A stretch of DNA of 64,000 bases from contig NZ_CP067124.1 in assembly GCF_028553725.1 (NCBI RefSeq), positions 2,924,001 through 2,988,000 on the forward strand, in the 5' to 3' direction. How positions within the stretch are numbered: the stretch's first letter is position 1; every line of letters begins with the position of its first letter. A program made the position numbers and the translations under genes. This DNA comes from Paracoccus alcaliphilus. GTDB taxonomy: Bacteria; Pseudomonadota; Alphaproteobacteria; Rhodobacterales; Rhodobacteraceae. This document shows, piece by piece, positions 62,983-64,000 of the stretch. The notes below the pieces were generated by a model. That model saw only the letters and a list, made by a program, of their open reading frames with translations, made no database searches and was not told where the DNA came from.

Positions 62983-64000
62983 ATGTCTCGACTTCTCACC
63001 GCCTCTGTGGCGGCTCTGATCGCATCGCTGTCAGCGGCGCAGGCCAAGACCGATATCCAGTGGTGGCATGCCATGGGCGGCGAACTGGGCGGCAAGCTGG
63101 AAGAGATCGCCCGCAATTTCAACGAAAGTCAGGACGACTATAATATCGTGCCCTCCTACAAGGGCACCTATCCCGAGACGATGACCGCCGCCATCGCCGC
63201 CTTCCGCGCGCAGCAGCAGCCCGCCATCGTGCAGGTCTTCGAGGTCGGCACCGGCACCATGATGGCGGCCGAAGGCGCCATCGTGCCGGTCTATCAGCTG
63301 ATGTCCGATCATGGCGAAACGTTCGACCCGCAGGCCTATCTGCCCGCCGTCGTCGGCTATTACAGCGACACCGACGGCAATATGCTGTCGCTGCCCTTCA
63401 ACAGCTCGACCCCGATCCTGTATTACAACAAGGACGTGTTCGAGAAGGCCGGGCTGGACCCGGAAAGCCCGCCCGAAACCTGGGCCGAGCTTGAGGAGTA
63501 TTCGGCCCGGATCAAGGATTCGGGCGCGGCCACATGCGGCTTCACCTCGCGCTGGATCAGTTGGATCCAGACCGAGAATTTCAGCGCATGGCACAACCAG
63601 CCCATCGGCACGCTGGAAAACGGCCTTGGCGGACCCGAGGCGCGGCTGAGCCTGAACGGCCCCGAGCAGGTCAGGCATTGGGGCAACCTGAAGCGTTGGG
63701 CGGATGAGGGGCTGTTCAAATATGGCGGTCCGGTGGCCGGCGACGGCGCGGCCCCGCTGTTCTATTCGCAGGAATGCGCGATCTATATGGAAAGCTCGGG
63801 CGGGCGTGCGGGCATCGTCGCCAATGCCACCGGTTTCGAGGTCGGCTTCGGCATGCTGCCCTATTACGACGATGTGGAGGGCGCGCCGCAGAACTCGATC
63901 ATCGGGGGCGCCACGCTGTGGGTGCTGTCGGGCCGTTCGGACGAGGAATATGCCGGCGTCGCCAGGTTCTTCGAATATCTGTCCAGCCCCGAGGTTCAGG
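62983..64000 (+). CDS. ugpB: sn-glycerol-3-phosphate ABC transporter substrate-binding protein (partial)
   Basis: Periplasmic binding protein of the Ugp system for glycerol-3-phosphate and glycerophosphodiesters. The signal peptide is MSRLLTASVAALIASLSAAQA, then KTDIQWWHAMGGELGGKLEEIA. UgpB features follow: SYKGTYPETMTAAIAAFRA, QVFEVGTGTMMAAEGAIVP, LPFNSSTPILYYNKDVFEKAGLDP, ESSGGRAGIVANA. The 339 codons seen are open at the right edge; UgpB is usually about 430 aa, so the end and the rest of ugpAEC lie outside the window. GGGAGG precedes ATG 62983, and a candidate Pho box lies upstream. Confidence 0.92.
   Translation, partial: MSRLLTASVAALIASLSAAQAKTDIQWWHAMGGELGGKLEEIARNFNESQDDYNIVPSYKGTYPETMTAAIAAFRAQQQPAIVQVFEVGTGTMMAAEGAIVPVYQLMSDHGETFDPQAYLPAVVGYYSDTDGNMLSLPFNSSTPILYYNKDVFEKAGLDPESPPETWAELEEYSARIKDSGAATCGFTSRWISWIQTENFSAWHNQPIGTLENGLGGPEARLSLNGPEQVRHWGNLKRWADEGLFKYGGPVAGDGAAPLFYSQECAIYMESSGGRAGIVANATGFEVGFGMLPYYDDVEGAPQNSIIGGATLWVLSGRSDEEYAGVARFFEYLSSPEVQ

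Noticed and set aside
1-64000. CRISPR arrays, rRNA genes, replication origin
   Set aside because: No regularly spaced direct repeats, no rRNA sequence and no DnaA-box cluster were noticed on reading the window.

Overview
The window is high-GC alphaproteobacterial chromosome, most like Paracoccus or a close Rhodobacteraceae relative. Evidence for this is the base composition, the surE-pcm-nlpD and cobS/cobT arrangements, a TTG-started lipA, and above all a complete beta-hydroxyaspartate-cycle operon (bhcABCD with bhcR), which was characterised in Paracoccus denitrificans. No species can be fixed from sequence alone.

Layout. 0-9 kb is housekeeping: surE-pcm-nlpD (nlpD frame broken at a C5 run), a scar of an IS66 remnant plus a dead integrase beside tRNA-Pro, a GNAT gene, a GlcNAc kinase-nagA pair, terC, lipA and tRNA-Leu. 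8.6-12.4 kb is accessory debris: a broken integrase, an IS5-family element, an AT-rich orphan ORF and a damaged phage terminase gene. 12.5-19 kb is core: efp, a small conserved gene, a TonB-dependent receptor, a PfkB-type sugar kinase, a zincin, gltX and tRNA-Met. 19-21.7 kb is a second mobile scar: an integrase tail overlapping the 3' end of tRNA-Met, another IS5-family element with a broken transposase, and a 5'-truncated TniQ-like gene.

21.8-42.5 kb is the most coherent part: a roughly 20-kb purine catabolism region joined to glyoxylate assimilation. guaD and xdhABC convert guanine to xanthine to urate; puuD, uraH and a puuE-uraD fusion carry urate to allantoin and allantoate; a bicupin acts on ureidoglycine. 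Two NCS2-type permeases import purines. Embedded in this is bhcABCD/bhcR, which converts two glyoxylates to oxaloacetate, so the carbon end product of purine breakdown can enter central metabolism within one locus. Enzymes for allantoate to ureidoglycine and for ureidoglycolate to glyoxylate are not in the window.

42.5-52.2 kb holds a DUF1501/DUF1800 pair, aspS, a CPBP protease, a GH25 lipoprotein, a D-lactate-dehydrogenase-like flavoprotein, a GT8 glycosyltransferase and a short epimerase. 52.2-56.5 kb is an IS66 element whose right end was invaded by an IS4-family (IS50-like) element; a 14-bp perfect inverted repeat and a 9-bp target duplication are visible. 56.6-64 kb carries cobT and cobS separated by a GT61 glycosyltransferase gene, a reduced ECF sigma/anti-sigma pair, a DUF808 membrane protein and the start of ugpB behind a candidate Pho box. 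No CRISPR array, rRNA operon or replication origin was seen. All functional calls rest on motif recognition and family knowledge, without database searches.
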